Below, piece after piece: positions 1 through 14,900 of a DNA stretch of 64,000 nucleotides. The DNA comes from Fratercula arctica. Taxonomy: Eukaryota; Chordata; Aves; Charadriiformes; Alcidae. Where the stretch lies: positions 150,318,447-150,382,446 of the forward strand of contig CANTUZ010000001.1 in the NCBI GenBank assembly GCA_947846985.1, written 5' to 3'. Made by a program: the position numbers and the translations under genes. The notes beneath the pieces are model-generated. The model did not search any database. It saw nothing but the letters and a program-made list of their open reading frames with translations, and was not told where the DNA came from. The first letter of the stretch is position 1, and every line of letters begins with the position of its first letter.

Positions 1-3000
1 GCTTTGGTTGCACGTTCAAATTTATAGCACAATAATAATGGTAACATTTGCTTTAATAAAGGCTTAAAAGCTAGCACCTTCTTGTGGGGCCAAAGACTGA
101 GGTTTTGGGAAAGAAAACAAAACAACCCCAAACCCCCAGAACAAATACTGTAGGATTCCTAAGAAATTTGAGATACCTGGCAACTGCCAGTTCAAAAGGA
201 CCAGGTCTGTGTTTTCATTTGCATCTTGTACAGACAAAAGCCCTATACCAAGGTTAAAAAAAAGGCTGTAGTAATCTTGGTAGACAATAAATCTGTCAGT
301 TTGAAAACGCTTTACAGATTGTATACAGCAGCCAGTGCTGTATTCCAGTGCACCAGTGCACCTCAGAAACAAGAACTGAACAACGTTAGCTTGGCCTTAC
401 TCATCACAGAGGGCTAAAACTGATTGTTTCGGAAACAGTCAGGACTGTGAACTGTAATGATTCCACCTGCATATTCACAAGCTTTCTTGTGGATTTAGGG
501 AAAAAGGACACTTCTTCCAGGGGAAAATACAACTTTGTATGTAGAGAGATGTTATATCTTTTTGTATATCTCATTTGTTCCTCTTGAAGGCATAGTTTTA
601 TTTGAATCAAAATGCTTGCAATTTGACCATATGTTCCAAAATAAGAAGCTTCATTGGTTTATTAAATCTAAATAATACAAAGTGACACTAAACACTCAAA
701 GTAATTTGTCTGACTGCTGTCACCAAGCATTGCTACTGAAGATGGATGATAAAAGTCACTGAGTTTTTCTGTTTCCTAGGTAAACAGCTGAAGGACATGT
801 GTCTGTGTTCCTCTATTCTTGCCCTAGGGCATTTTGATTAATATTGACATCATCAAGCCCTGTGCCAATGGACCAAGAAAAGAATAACATATTCTGGTGA
901 CTAATCCAATGCTGACAGCAGCAGGCAGCCTGAATTCAACACAGAAAAATATTTTTAGCGGACTGAAGCCAGCACTTGGCAAGAGTCATCATTCACCAGA
1001 CAATCAACTGTAACTCTGAAAGCTTTTGAACATATGAAACAATATATTCTTACTCTTTAGCATCTCACCTTGCACAAGCAGTTTTAAAGGTAGCTCCATT
1101 TTTTAATTCAACTTCTTTGGACAAACCAATTATTTACACATATCTGCCAGTCTGCAGTGTTAAGCCCACAAAGTTGTATGAACAAAACCAAGCAACAGCA
1201 GCTGTGCAACACTTAGAGAATCAAAATTGCATGACTTTCACTAGAATTCGGTACGTTCCATTTCCTTCCCTTTCCCTTCCCCTTTTTCCCCTTTTTTGCT
1301 CACTCCTCGTCATTCTAGTTATGTTGGAAGTGTTGTTGAACAAGAGTAGATACTGATGGACAAGGCAGATAGTCACCCTTGCAACCGAAAATGATGCTGA
1401 TGGGAAACAACATATTTCTGGGTTGTGATGGTGGGATTCTGCTTTTGCATGGAATACAGGACTTGGGTGTAGGCAGTTGCTTTGAGGATAGGGCATGGTC
1501 TTGCTTACACAGTGGAGGAAGATAGACCAGCATCCCACATTATCTTCTACAACTGTGGTATGTCAGAGCTGCAGTCATTTGGAGGAAAGTGGGCGTTTCG
1601 TGTTATGTTCTTCCTCTTGATGCAGGTAGGGGGGTAGAGAAGATAGATAGGAAAAGGGCTAAGCTTTGCCTTTTCTCAAAGTATCATTTCAGATGGAAAT
1701 GACCTGGATTGTGAGGAGAGAATAACTTGTTATGAGGAGAGTTGTCACATGTGCTTTCCTTCCTGAAGCAAAAACAGAAGCCATGAAGACAGTGAAATGT
1801 CACAGATTACACTTACTTCCCCAGGCTGATCCCGGATTTTGTAAGATCTTCCCCTGGGGAGAGAAGTGAGGATCAGTCCAGTCACCTAAATACCAACCGT
1901 GAAGGGTGAAGGAAAGGAGCCAATTGAATGGTGCAGGAGGCTTTTGGGTGGTGTGCTTGAAAGGGGACAATACAATAGTTCCTTTCAGTACAATCCCACA
2001 GCTTGCTGTGGTAGGGTCTCTAGTGGAAACAAAACAGGAGTTTATATTCATTGATAAGCAGAAGAGAATACAGATGTGAGTTTTCTATCCACATGTACTA
2101 TTCCTGAGGTAAGAGAAAAAAATAAGCACTTTAAAAGAATTTAATTTCATAATACATTTACACAGTCATTCATACAGCAAGCACTTTTAAAACATTTCTT
2201 ATGGATTTTCAGTTAGATTTCTGAAAGCTATGCTTGATATCATTTTACTTGAGTATGCAGCCTGTATTTGTCTGCATAATATAACTTAAATATTCAAATT
2301 CAATTAAAACTCAATGTAAATATTTAAATCCAATTATTACTAGCAGGCAAGCACACAGATAAATATTACCAGACAACAATGTCAGTCAAAGTTACACATA
2401 ATTCACTGCACTTGGAAGACAATCAGAGTTTATACGAGCTTGTGAGTTCTTTATGCAATAAAATGGGTACCAAAGTTAGCTTGTATTACCACACTGTAGG
2501 CAGGTTATCGCAATCAACTAAGACCCCATGTGGCACCATGGATGGGTAGCGTCAGACAGCTTTACTTCTCTCATTTGAAAGAATTAGAAACCAGGCTCTA
2601 CTGCTATTCAGTTAAATGGATCTATCTGCCTGACTGCCATTTGTTTTTCTGATAGAGATATTTATGCAAAGTCACTTTAAAATCAGGCCAAGGGAACTAA
2701 TGGGAGTCAGCTGAGAGTAACCCAGCATTGTGTAGTTTGACAATATGTTTTGTTTTCTCTCTCTTATCTATCCTGGATTTCTTCCTTCTGTTTCACCCCA
2801 AAGGCTGTTTCTCTGAAATATCCTGAATGGTGGTTGAATTTATGGCTATGCTGATCTCATTAAAGAGCATTTGTGACACCGCTAGAGCATGTGAACCAGT
2901 TTCTGCTGCCAATGAAAATGTTTGTGAGACAACGAGAATTATCCGCTGTGTTACTGCAGTGGATGGTCATTTTGAATGCATAAGTGATTTCACGGAGCTT

Positions 3001-4218
3001 GGGAAGAAGAGGAGGGAATTTTTTTTTTTGGTACTTGCCACTGTTCCATGCTTGTGTGACAGGTTCAATTCCCAACCTTTAAGCTTAGTGGATTGAGTTT
3101 ATCAGGTTTTAGGAACAAAGGACTGATCAACAGTTTAGGAATAAAGTACAGACATGCATTTCCTAGATCATCCACACCACTTTTTAGCTAGCATCCACAA
3201 CTCTAAAACAAAGGTTTTCTACGGCTTCCTCCTGTGAAACACTTCTCCTTCTGACCGTATGCACAGAAAAAGTTAAGCTGCCAATTCCTGGTGCTAGTGA
3301 GTTGTGTGGAGGCGATGGCTCTCCAGCCAGGTGTTTCCCTTGCCCACCTCACCAGTTAGGAGGCCTGACGTTATTTGTCTAAATCCCAGCACGTTGAAGT
3401 CAGAAGCACAATCCACAAAGGAAAATCAGCGAGGAGTTTCTCGATGCTGTCATTCTGGATACCTTCCAGGTTTGGGAGGTTGGCTGCTGTGCTGATCAGG
3501 GCTCTGGCCTTAAGGACCTAGGCATGGGTACTTTTCTGCTTGGTTGTAATTTGTTACAGATAAGGAAGGTGGTGGATGACTATCTAAGATGGCTAGCTGG
3601 CTTGTTTCAGACTGCCTTGGTATCAGAGGGATTTTAGCAGGATGTTTCCTTAACAAAAACTATGTCATGATTTTTAATTCAAGGATGTCTAAAACTGATA
3701 GTTATGACTGGTTTTAACAAGTTGGCTTTCACAGATATATCTTAAAGAACAAGTCCAAAGGGCAGAGAAGCTTATTAGGCAGATGTGTGTGTGGACTCAA
3801 TGGACAAAGAGCTCAGAAATTAAGAGCTCAAATGTCAAGAATTCCCAAATGTAAATTCTAAATTAAATAAAATCTGAGTATAAGTGAGCCATACTTCTAT
3901 TTTGTTAGTTTCATCTATATTTAAGTGCAACACTATTATCATATTTCAATATTTTTAGAATTTTTTGTACTATCGACAAAATTGGTGTTCAATGAGTAAA
4001 ACACAATCAGCTTTGCATAAAACAAGTCTATCCGATCCTACTATTGCAAAGATTTTACAAATAATTTGTTTTTATATAACATCACATATGGTATTTAATA
4101 TGTAAAGTCTCGGGTCTTGACTTGATTCTTGCATCTCAGTGACTGCTTCATAGCAGCCAACCTTATGGAAAGTTTTGTTTGGTCACTCCAAAGAAAATTT
4201 CGATCCTCAAAGGCTCTA

Positions 4219-4490
4219 TCATGGAATCACAGAATTTTTCAGAGTTGGAAGGGATCTCTAGAGATCATCTAGTCCAGCTCCCCTGCTAAAGCTGGATTGC
4301 CTAGAGCACATTACTCAGGACTGCATCCTGAGGCGGGTCTTGAAAGTCTCCAGAGAAGGGACTCCACAACCTCCTTGGGCAGCCTGTTCCAGTGCTCTGT
4401 CACCCTCACCGTAAAGAAGTTTTTTCTCATATTTGATTGGAACTTCCTATGTTCCAGCTTGTGCCTGTTGCCCCTCGTCCTGTTTGTCCT
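4219..4490 (-). mobile_element. CR1 LINE 3'-end fragment (5'-truncated)
   Basis: The plus strand reads atggaatcacagaat, gagttggaagggatctctag, agatcatctagtccagctcc, then ctccacaacctccttgggca and cagtgctctgtcaccctcac. This is the complement of a CR1 3' untranslated end and the last ORF2 codons. The element's 3' terminus is at the left (about 4219). It is about 270 bp long, non-coding and old. Confidence 0.93.
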
Positions 4491-7033
4491 CGTCCCCTCT
4501 ATGTTTGAAATTCTGTTAGAGTTGGGACAGGCAACAAAGTCTTGTTGATCTCACTTACTTTTTGAAGCAAAACAATTTTCTTCACCATTTTCCTTGAGAA
4601 GCAGCATTAGAGCAAAGAGACTTTATATTGAACAGCTATAAATGAAATTAAAATGGGAAATTGTGGCTGGTCATCTTAACTGGAAATGCACTACTCCATG
4701 GGATGTATGACACTGACACAAAGAGAACTGCTGGTTTTTGAAGAAGTGTAGTGTGAAGCCTGAGGACATAAAAAATATATGCTGGAGAAGGCAAAAAGCC
4801 ACCTGAGTGGGAGTGAATTTGCTTACCACTTCAGCAGAAGAGCTTAGGCTGTGATTGCTGCATTTTAAAATTCCAAAGGGGAGAGTAATTGAGCAATTTA
4901 AGCATGGTGGGCATGTTAAGCAAAATCAGTGCGTGTGCAAATCAGAGCACTTGCACTGCTCCCAAAATACCACCTTCAGAATGTGACAAGTGATAAAGAT
5001 TTCTGTCTTTATACTGTCATGCACTTAAAGCATTTAAAAGTAATCTGTTTTGTATGACTATAACCAGCATTGGGATCAATTGAGCTGCATACAAGAAGCA
5101 CAGAGAATGGAGTTCATGCAGGGCCTTTTGTTCTAAAAATACATGCGTCTGTCATTCGAGTTAAAAAACAGATTATGTTATCTACAACATTAACAGCTGG
5201 AGGGTTTTTATTCAACTTTCAGAATGGCATAGTAGGCAATATTGTGAGAAAATAATAATTCTGTTTCCTTATCTGAACCAATGTGCTTTAACAGGATAAG
5301 AGGGCAGTACACATATATGTTAAAATTCTTTTTCTGCCTTCATATGCATAACAACTTTTCCTCTGGGAGACTCATATAATCCGTGCAAAGTACAAGTCCA
5401 TCCAGGGGAATGGTAGTTTTGTGGCCTAGAAGACAGGAAATATGGATTCAGTTCTGATTCCTGATTTTCTCTGCATCACTTTTAATGTGGTAATTGTGTG
5501 CATTGACTGAGACAGTGGTCTTCTCTGCGTGTAATAATAATAATTTGTGAAATTGTATCATGTTTATTTTTCACTGGGCTAAAGGGTATAACAGTGTGGC
5601 TTTTTACAGGAGCCATTCTCCTCTCCTGAAGTCAGTAACCGTTTTCGTGTATTTCTGAGGCAAGCTGGAAAGGGAGGCGACAGCCACCAAAAGTTTCCCC
5701 AAACCATAAGGGAAAACACATGGTAGTCTGGAAACTACATATTGTGGTGCATCATGAGCCCTTTCACTTGCAGGAGCAGGTGTGGGAGAGGGGTAGGTGC
5801 AAAGCCTCCCACCATGCAGCACGACCTGAGCCCCACACTGGGACCAGGTTGGGGACATCCATACTGCAGAAGGCATCTGTACCACCAGCCCGACACCCCT
5901 CCCCATGCATTGGGGAGCTGAGGAGGAGCCACCACACTGCCCTGGAGAATGCCCATATCTTGCTTCTTGATTGGAGCAGGACTCATAGAAAGGCTAAATT
6001 TCTCAGAGCCTTGTTTGCCCTCCGTTCTCCTATTTTCCTGATAAATCTGCTCTTGTTTTCCCTTCGGGTTCTTGCACTGTTCTAAATTGCACATTCTCCA
6101 GCTCCTCTGTGGGATAGTAAATCTGATTATTGTAAGGAATGCAGAAACATTCAGGAATGATTGAAGTAGAAGAATTAGGACTTTAAGAGGAAATAATACT
6201 GCACAAACTGCAATGAAACCTTACAGAAGGTGATATTGTTTCTGTGTGAATTACTGCTAATTTTCCAAAATAAACTGTACTACTCAGAAGCATCAGAACC
6301 CATCCCTCTAGTAAAAATGAGTATTTGATATATTAAAGAGGAAATATTAAGATCAAAGGCAATGGCAAACTGGAATGACATTACCCTTGCTAGGTAAAGA
6401 CAAGCATTTTTTCAAAGAAAACTGACTCTTTCAATCATAGATGTAAACCAAGTCCCTGAATTGAAGCGGAGAACAGAATTGCATTTAATATCTTACCAGA
6501 AATTTGATTTAGGATAGATTAATGCCCAGCCAGCAGAGATCAGAAACAGGATTGGAACCTCAATACTATATATCTAATTTCACCTCAGGAGAATTACAAA
6601 AGTCTACCAAGGGGCAATTGCTTGTAGGTTGAACTTGGATACTATTTTTCTCCAGACAATATTTTCCAGGACTGCAGATAAGCTACAGGGTTGGTTTTTC
6701 CCCAGTTTTTATCAGATGCAATTAAGCAGTTGGTAGAATGAAAAAAAACCACATCCAGCTGAAACTGAACACTTGCAGTTTAGGTTTCCTCTTTAAAGAG
6801 CTCTATCCTGATAATTGCAAATAAAGTGTCTGACATGCTTGATCCCGTCTACCCTGGATCACCATTGCTTCATAACGTGCTGTCATTAGCACCAATTAAA
6901 CATAAATTAAGCTGTGTCCAAATCTGGCTTTTTTTTCCTTTGCATGGTGGTAAAATTCTTGTCTGTTTGATCTACGTGATTAGGCAACTAGGAACAAGGA
7001 AGTTGGAAATTAGGCTTATTTCTCTTCAGTGAA

Positions 7034-7070
7034 ATACTTCAATAATCTTAAATACTTTAATAATCTTAAA
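7034..7070. repeat. AT-rich tandem duplication (18-bp period)
   Basis: atacttcaataatcttaa is followed directly by atactttaataatcttaa, two copies differing at one base. Confidence 0.8.
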
Positions 7071-8884
7071 TTGAATAATTAACCCATCATTTAAAATACG
7101 TTCTAATGACTTTGAAGATTACAGTAAACAATACCATAGCAGAAAATGGAAGATAATGTGAAAAGCATTACACAAAGTACTAGTTAATAATGGAGCTGCT
7201 TGATTTAATTGTTTCCATTTAAAGATATTCTGTCTTCAGCCCTGCGAAGCTGGTGGCAAGAATGTCCTACACCTCCTCATGGTGCAAGATTTTAAAATAG
7301 CAGATTCATGAGAAGAAAGGATTTTGTAATGATACTTGGATATAGGCAGGAGTGCTCAGCCTGGGACCAAAAGGTTAAGGCGACTGCTCTTCCCACCCAT
7401 GGAAATGAAAATGAACTGATACTTCTGTTTTAGACTTGATCGTAAGGCATCAACTCAATGGGAATATGCTGTAGGTGCACAAGGAATTCCAGCAAGGAAA
7501 AGGGAGAGAATAAATAGGAAAAGATGAACTCTGCAATTATAATCCACTGATCTCTATTTACTTTTGAATAGTTTGCTTTTGTAAGAAAGACCAAAAAATG
7601 AATAATTTTAATCACTTTATTTCTTGTTCAAAATACATATGAAACAATTAGAATAAAATTATTTCAAATGAGTTCTTTTCTTTTTCTTGTCTTTTTAAAT
7701 ATAAAATTATCACAAACTGTACACTTCATAACATCTTTTGAGGTTTCATTGTTACATATATTTTTCAGAACTGACAAATAGATTCACACTTTCTAGAGAA
7801 TACATTGTAAAAATACTGAAATGTGTTACAGTTCTCAAAGGCTAGTGCAAAAAAACCCCATTTACTATCAGTAGTACAATTTTATGCTGTCAAGTTTCAC
7901 AAATGGCCATTTAGCACATACAAAAAGCCAGTAACACAAGTTCAAAAAGTTTTGTTTTCTTGTCTCTATAACGCAGAAGCCAAGGATATTGACTTGAACA
8001 ATGGCTAGGTATCAAATCACAGACTTCATTTAAAAAGTCACATCATGAACACTGAATAAAGGGTACTAAAATAGTCAGGTATTCAATATTAGATCTTGGT
8101 CAGCCAACACCACATAGCAAGAAGAGACAAAATCTTAGAAGAACTCTGCAGTTCTTTGTAAGCTACATAGACTTGGCAACATTTCTGATCTAATCATAAA
8201 GATTATTTTAAAGGTAGGGAGTTCTATTAGAGTTTGGGCCAGTTAGGGTCTAATCCAGAACCCCACGTTTGCCACAGCAAAGATGCTTATTCTGACATTT
8301 TTATTGGACTGGGTGCTTTCTTTTAATATTTCAAAATATTAAGTGTTAAAATATGGAGGATTTTAAATTTTTTTTTTATTTTATTTGTCAATGCTTCCTA
8401 TGGCCAGGAACTCCAATTTAACTTCCTACCTTTTGAAGCATACACTCTGGAGAATGCCTTCCCCACAAACAAGCATATACTAGGAAAACTTAATGGTCTG
8501 TGCTGAAGAAAAGATGTGGCTAATTTCTGTATTCTGCTCCCCCTGCTTCAGTCCTTGTGAGGAGCGCACTGAAGCCAGTTGGCTTGAACGCAGCGCGGAC
8601 TACAAGCTCACGAGAAGAAAGGAGAAGCTTTTTGGGACTCCCCTTGCAGTGGCTAGAGGAGCATCTGGCTGGCGCGCAGTGGAGGCGGCGCTGCAGTCCT
8701 GCTGCCTGAGGTGGTGAGGACTGGGCAGAGCAGGACAATGAAGAAATGCAATTTGGCTTTGCCCACTCTCACCCCAGCTAGCATGGCTACACTAGCCTGG
8801 AGGGTGCTGAGATGTGTTTTTAGCATAGCCTAGCTGTGAGACTCCCCACATCACCCCATTCCCAGCCAGCAAAGCACCTGAGCG

Positions 8885-8906
8885 TCTGCTCTGCTCTGCT
8901 CTGCTC
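8885..8906. repeat. (TCTGC)n short tandem repeat
   Basis: Four full tctgc units plus tc, in a locally GC-richer stretch downstream of SYT10. Confidence 0.85.
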
Positions 8907-11900
8907 AGGGTGCGTGCCCAAGCCATCGTGACTTCACAGGGACTCGACCAGCAGGGCATATTTAGAAAATATTTCACGTGGTTTGCTGAACAAATGCCCT
9001 CATGATCTGCACCAGAATGGGGAGAAAACACAAGTCAGAAGTGCGTCTCCAGATCAGGACGCCAACAGTGCCTACTTGTAGGGTAGAGAACTAGCCATAT
9101 CCCATCCTTAGACATATGCATATAAGTCCAATGTATCCTACTGAGACTACTCACCTAAATAGAGAAGAATAGAAAGAATTTAGACTCACACTCAGAAGAA
9201 AAAGAAACAAGAAACAATATGAAATATATATCTATACTTTTTCCTTTTCTTGAGAAATAGTTTTCTATTTAACAAAAGTAAATTTTGTTCAATATTTTTC
9301 CATAGAAATATAGAGTGAAAAGAAGTGCTTTATATCTGTTGTGCAACAGGACTATCTAAATGTTACGTATTAAAGGTTTAGTCTATACAGACACTCTCTG
9401 AGCTTCAATAGCAAGACAGCATCTTGTGGAAAACTGTAGGCCACCATTAAAAAGGAAAAATCCAGTAAAAATACATCTGACCTCCATGCCTGACTACACA
9501 GACCAGGCATTTTTATTTAACAAATCAGGCAGCTGAGGCTCATATTTCTTACCGGTATTAGTAAAATCAGCATTTGCAATAATAGTTCATACCCTAGAGA
9601 TGCACTGACGACTTTTAATGTAGTCCGAATTGTCAGCAAGCCACAAACATCCATGGTGGATATAAGAGAATTCATTCTGCTTGCCTTGAGGCTCCTTACC
9701 AGGTTCATTTCATAAGATGCTGCGATGCATCATCAAATGCAACCTGAAGCAAAGCCAATGAAATCAATAGCAGGGCTTCTGCTTGATTTCAGTGGTGGGC
9801 TGGTCAAGTATGTAATGCTGTGCTTCGAAATGAAATGACATATTAAAAAGACCTACAGAGTAATTTTGCTGGAAACACTTAATGGACTATTGCCATGATA
9901 ATAAAAAAAAATATTTTTATTTTAATTAACACAAGAACAATTGTCATATAAAGTAGCAAGTGATGGACCTAAAAGAAAGTTCTTTTTGGAAGCATGTTAT
10001 AATTCTTATATATTGGAAATAAGGTAATGAATAGATTTTGGTAAGCTTTTGTAGTAATGCAAAATGTATAAATGTGTGTTGTTAAAACTACACCTTAAAA
10101 GGCTGAATTTAATCACTTTTTTTGTGCTATATTATTTCAATAAATATTAAAGCTACATTAGGTACATTTACCATTTTATGTTTTTCTTGAGATATCTCAA
10201 ACAAGACAGGTGAAGTATTCTATTCCAGAAAAAGAAAAAAAAAACACAGAAAAAGCAAAATGTCTTTTCATCAGCATCTTTATATTTTGCTGCCACAGAT
10301 ATTTTTGCTAAAAGGCTTTTTCATTTTTTTGCGTCAATATTATTTTCAGTGCATGAGTAGACTGGTACTTTAGTACCACTTTTTGCCCTGCTAGAGATTC
10401 AATTATAAAGTTTTGTCTTAAGAAAAAGTTCATTTTTAAGAACTGTACAGAATACGATGCAAAATATTCTAAAAGATGCCTTGGAATAATTTGAATGAAA
10501 TCTCTTTTCTCAGCACAGATTGCTCATTATCAAGCCCTCTTAAGGTAGGACTGCTCTTTGACTTCATAGGCTGCCCTGTTTCTGGAGGGCATGCAGAATT
10601 AGACCCAAGATTTTAGAGGTTAATCCTCAGAGCTTCTCTGAAACCTGGCTATGACCTACAATTGCCTGTCTGCTACTGGCAAGTAGCTAAAGTGCATTAG
10701 TGCCAGGCTCCCTTTCAGAATAATGCAGAAAAAGTCTAGCTGTGCAGATCCAGTTGCTGGCTAAGATAAAGCTATACTTTTTCATTAGTGATTTTGATTC
10801 TCTGGCCCAAAGTTACCTTGGTGGACTGAGAACTGAAAAGGTTTTAGATTTAAATAGATGAATAAAGTTCTTGTGCTGTAAGGATAATTAGGATCGCTAA
10901 ACACTTATACTACATAAAGCTTGAAAGGAATAAATGTAAGTGTGTGAAGTGCTCTTTGGAGAGTCTATGAAATCTCCTTTTTCATTTCCTGTGGTAGCCA
11001 AATCTCCATTTACATAAAGAAGAAAGACACACCCACCCACACATACCCATTTGCCAGAAATAACTACAGATGGCAATGCTATGTCTTGTTCAACTATGCA
11101 CTCATTTCCCTCATAACTATTATTATGCAATTAAGCCTCAAAAAAACACGGTGAGGGAAGTAATGGTCCTCTATTGATCACTCTGATTTTCAGTAAGAGG
11201 CATCTACTCCCAGGGTGAAACAATCAGGGTACACCCAGTGCTATGTGGCAATTTAGGACAAAGGAATAAGAGTTCATTATTCAGCTGAACCTCCATGAAT
11301 AGTAAGAACAGGAGGAGATGGGATTTGTCTGGAACATCAGTTCCAGGACCCTACTCATACACAAAGACCTGTGGGATATACACCATAATCATGACCTCAG
11401 TTTTGTGAGTCATCGGGGAATTAGCACCTGCAACAGCTCAGTGACTCCTCCACTGTTGTGTGACATTAGTTTAGGCTTGAGTTGAAAATAAAACCAGTAC
11501 CTTGTGTATCACAGCAGCATTTTCAGAGGTGTTTCCTATTGGTAATTCAAGTACTGATTGTCGGAAGCTTTGAAAATGTGAAGAGGTGGCATTATATAAA
11601 AATGATTTTTCACCTGTTGGAGATTTTCCAGCCTATGCCAAGTGTGAATAAATAGGAGACCATTACAGCATCTAGAGAGGAACGCATCTGAGCACATGCC
11701 AGCAATATGTCTTTTTTTGCCTCAATTATGCTGTAAGAGAAAGATCGGAGGGGGAGGAGGAGCCATGAGCAGTGCTCTTTGCACTGTGAATCCTCTGGGA
11801 CCAGGATCTGTGAGGCGGAGGGCTGTTTCTATTTTAAGAACAGACCCAAATTCTGCAGTATGGCTCCCACTACCCTTGTGAGCTTGCAAATGGCTGTACA

Positions 11901-14900
11901 AGATAAGAGGTAGGGGAATTACATCAAAAATCTTTTTTTTTCTTTGGAAGTGTTTGCTACACACACATTTTTTGACTACTGAAAATACTCTCAATTCACC
12001 CTCTCAATTCACCCCCTTTTTATATTTTCCACTTTTCTTTTTAACAGGTTTTTTCTAGAGAGCTCTTTACATGATGAATAGGCTTTCCCCCTCCTCTCTT
12101 CTCTCATGTTCATGGCTCAGATACTACAAAAGATTTTAAATATCTTCTTGTTCTGTCCTCTTCACTTCTGATGCAATTATCAGTCTCAACTCATAGTATA
12201 TTGAAAAAAAAAAAACAAATCAACCCTTTTTCTCCCTCCTCTTGTAGACTGTATTTCTAGAAATGTATCTGTTCACAAAAACAACTAACAGCCCTCCCCT
12301 TAAATTAACCTAGAAACCACCCTGAAAAACGGATTCCTTTATGGTGATGTCAATCTTAAGTGCCTAAAATGCCTTGTCTGTTATGTTGACAATCATTTGT
12401 TAGAACATCTCCGATATTAGGAATCACACAGGCATTAGGCAAGTAAGAATTCTGTACGTGCAGAAATATATTGGTTTATAATAGGAAATATATAATAGCC
12501 TTTCTATTCAACCCTAAGAGGTCTCCAGATATCAGGTACTAAATCTATACTACTCTTCTACACAAGAAAGCAACTTAAGGCATGTTCTAAAGCTTTATTG
12601 ATTTTTACTGAATGTTTTGATTTTCCTCCTTTTTTTTTTCCCTTGTGAGTAGATGCACAGATAGATTTGCCTTACCTCAGGGGTTTGAATGTCTAAGGTA
12701 TGAAAAGATCCCAAACTATTTAAAACATCAGTCTTTCCAAAACATTTCTATGCTTGTATTTTGAAGGAGGGGAAAACTGTATACAGGGTAGGTTGCTGTC
12801 ATGAAAACATGTTCCTGGCACTCTTGCTGTGCCCTGGGTAGCGAATGAGTGGCACAGCCCTCTGTGAGCTCTGAAGTTGTCATGAAATAGCTATGCCTTC
12901 ATCCTTTCCTAGGTCTGTCTTCAGCTCGCTTTTCATGTCAACCTTCCTGACTTCACCTATCCAGCGGAGAGGCAGGATTTCACAATTCTCCTATAATTAT
13001 GCTGGGCTCTGGGACACTGTCTGTGTCTGTAGTAACTGTGCTAGCCCAGACAGTCTGAATGGATTTGCAGTTTTTCTTTCGGGGAGTCCCTGAATACTCC
13101 GCTTCATTAAAAAAAGAATGCTCTTTAAATATTTAAGCTGAAATATGTAAACTTAAATATTTCAAATAAGTGGATTTTTAAATAACAGTCTATATGCATA
13201 TCTGTCCCGTGTCAAGCTTTCCCATCCATTAATGGGAAAGTAACCCGGCCTAATTTCTCTGTAAACTATAGCATCAGCTTGCACCCCGGCCTGCTCAGAC
13301 ATAAATCTTGTCTATTCTGAAACAGATCTCTTGATCATTCCCATGCCTTTTTTTCCTATGCCTGCTTGGATTTTCACCATTTTAGATGAGATGCATTTTT
13401 CAGACGACTGTAGCATCAGTAGAATTTTCCGGGCCACCAGGATGGACATTAACGTTCTGTAAATCTCACTTTCTTCTAAGAGGCGCTCCCTCGTCAAACA
13501 TTTTCTGCCTGTTGTTCTTTTTCCCCTAAAGCCTACTTATTGAACTCACCTAATTCAAGACCAATAGCCAAGTCAACATATTGTATTCATAAATTATTAC
13601 AGAGCAGTTCCACTTTCATTGCAGCAGCTATGTGACTTCCTGCAGATCCAGCTTTCAGAGCACACTGTCTTGAATTATGTATCAGGGAGTCGGTATGTCT
13701 TTCCCACCGCAGAGAGCTTTGGTACTCTGATAACTTATGTAACCTGTATTTATATTTATTAGCTATATTTTGACAATGTTGATACAGAGGGTCTTCAGTA
13801 GTGCTGACATGGTTCACCAACACGGGCTTTGCAATACAGAGCACTGTATGAAATGTCCTCCCTTGGATGAGTAAGGCACCAACGCTTGCCCTTAGTATCA
13901 ACAAAGTGAATAGTCCTCATGATGGTACAGCGCAAAGCTTTAATTGATTTTTCCTGTTCTGCAAATTTAACACGCTTTGTGCCTTTCCAGAGGACTGAGT
14001 CCCACATAACATAGGAGTCACAGTCTATACTTGCGTGGAAAAATTTTATGTAGCAATACCAGAGGCGTTCTCCTCTCTGAGCCAGTAAAGAAGAGGTTTC
14101 CCAGCAACAGCAACATTGTAGAGGTACTATCAGATAAAACATAAAATCACAGCCCTGAGCACTTGCTATCATCAAGCATCCCCTACCACTCAGTGCAAGA
14201 TTGAAGGTGTTAGTTCCATTTTCCTGCCCAGATTCCCCTGTGATATTTAAATCCCACCTGCAGCTTCACTTTTCTCTTAGAGTTCCAGCTCTTGGTTTCC
14301 TGCGTGCTTTTAAAAAGACACCAGTTTCCAGCTGGGGCTAAAGGAAAAGGGGAATTGTGCAGGAGATATTTATTCATTTGGACGAGTAAACAAAAGACAC
14401 TTTTTGAAGTTAAGGTATCATTTGCCTTGGAAATGGCAAATGGCTATGATCAGCACCTCGATTAACTCCTATACCTAATGCTGACTCTTCTTCAGGAACA
14501 CCCCTCTTTCTTCCTGCTTTACAGTACAGAAAGAAAGGACAAGGACTGTGAGTACTGTAACGATTACTGGTTTTGAAAGGAGGATTTTCATTTCAGAGTG
14601 TTTGCCCTTGCATTGAATAGCTGTGCGCCTACTGCCACTCTTTCCTTTGTCTTTCTTAGCTCTGCGGTCTGCTCTGTGCCGTGACACAGCTATTTTCTGA
14701 CACCAGAGAGCTCAGTTTAGGCTGGCAAGCCTCAGAAGCTAAGTGAAAGTGAATCTTGAGCACAGGGGTAAACCGAGTCTCAGCTGTGGTGTGAATGAGA
14801 GAGAAAATTTTCCATCGAAACATGCATTAATATTCCTGTCGTATATACTATATTTTATCCATATTTTGGATGGTCTAACAGACATTACATGAGCTTTGTC

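Noticed and set aside
13587..14175. Two overlapping minus-strand open frames (105 and 126 codons)
   Set aside because: No recognisable family, domain or splice pattern; probably chance.
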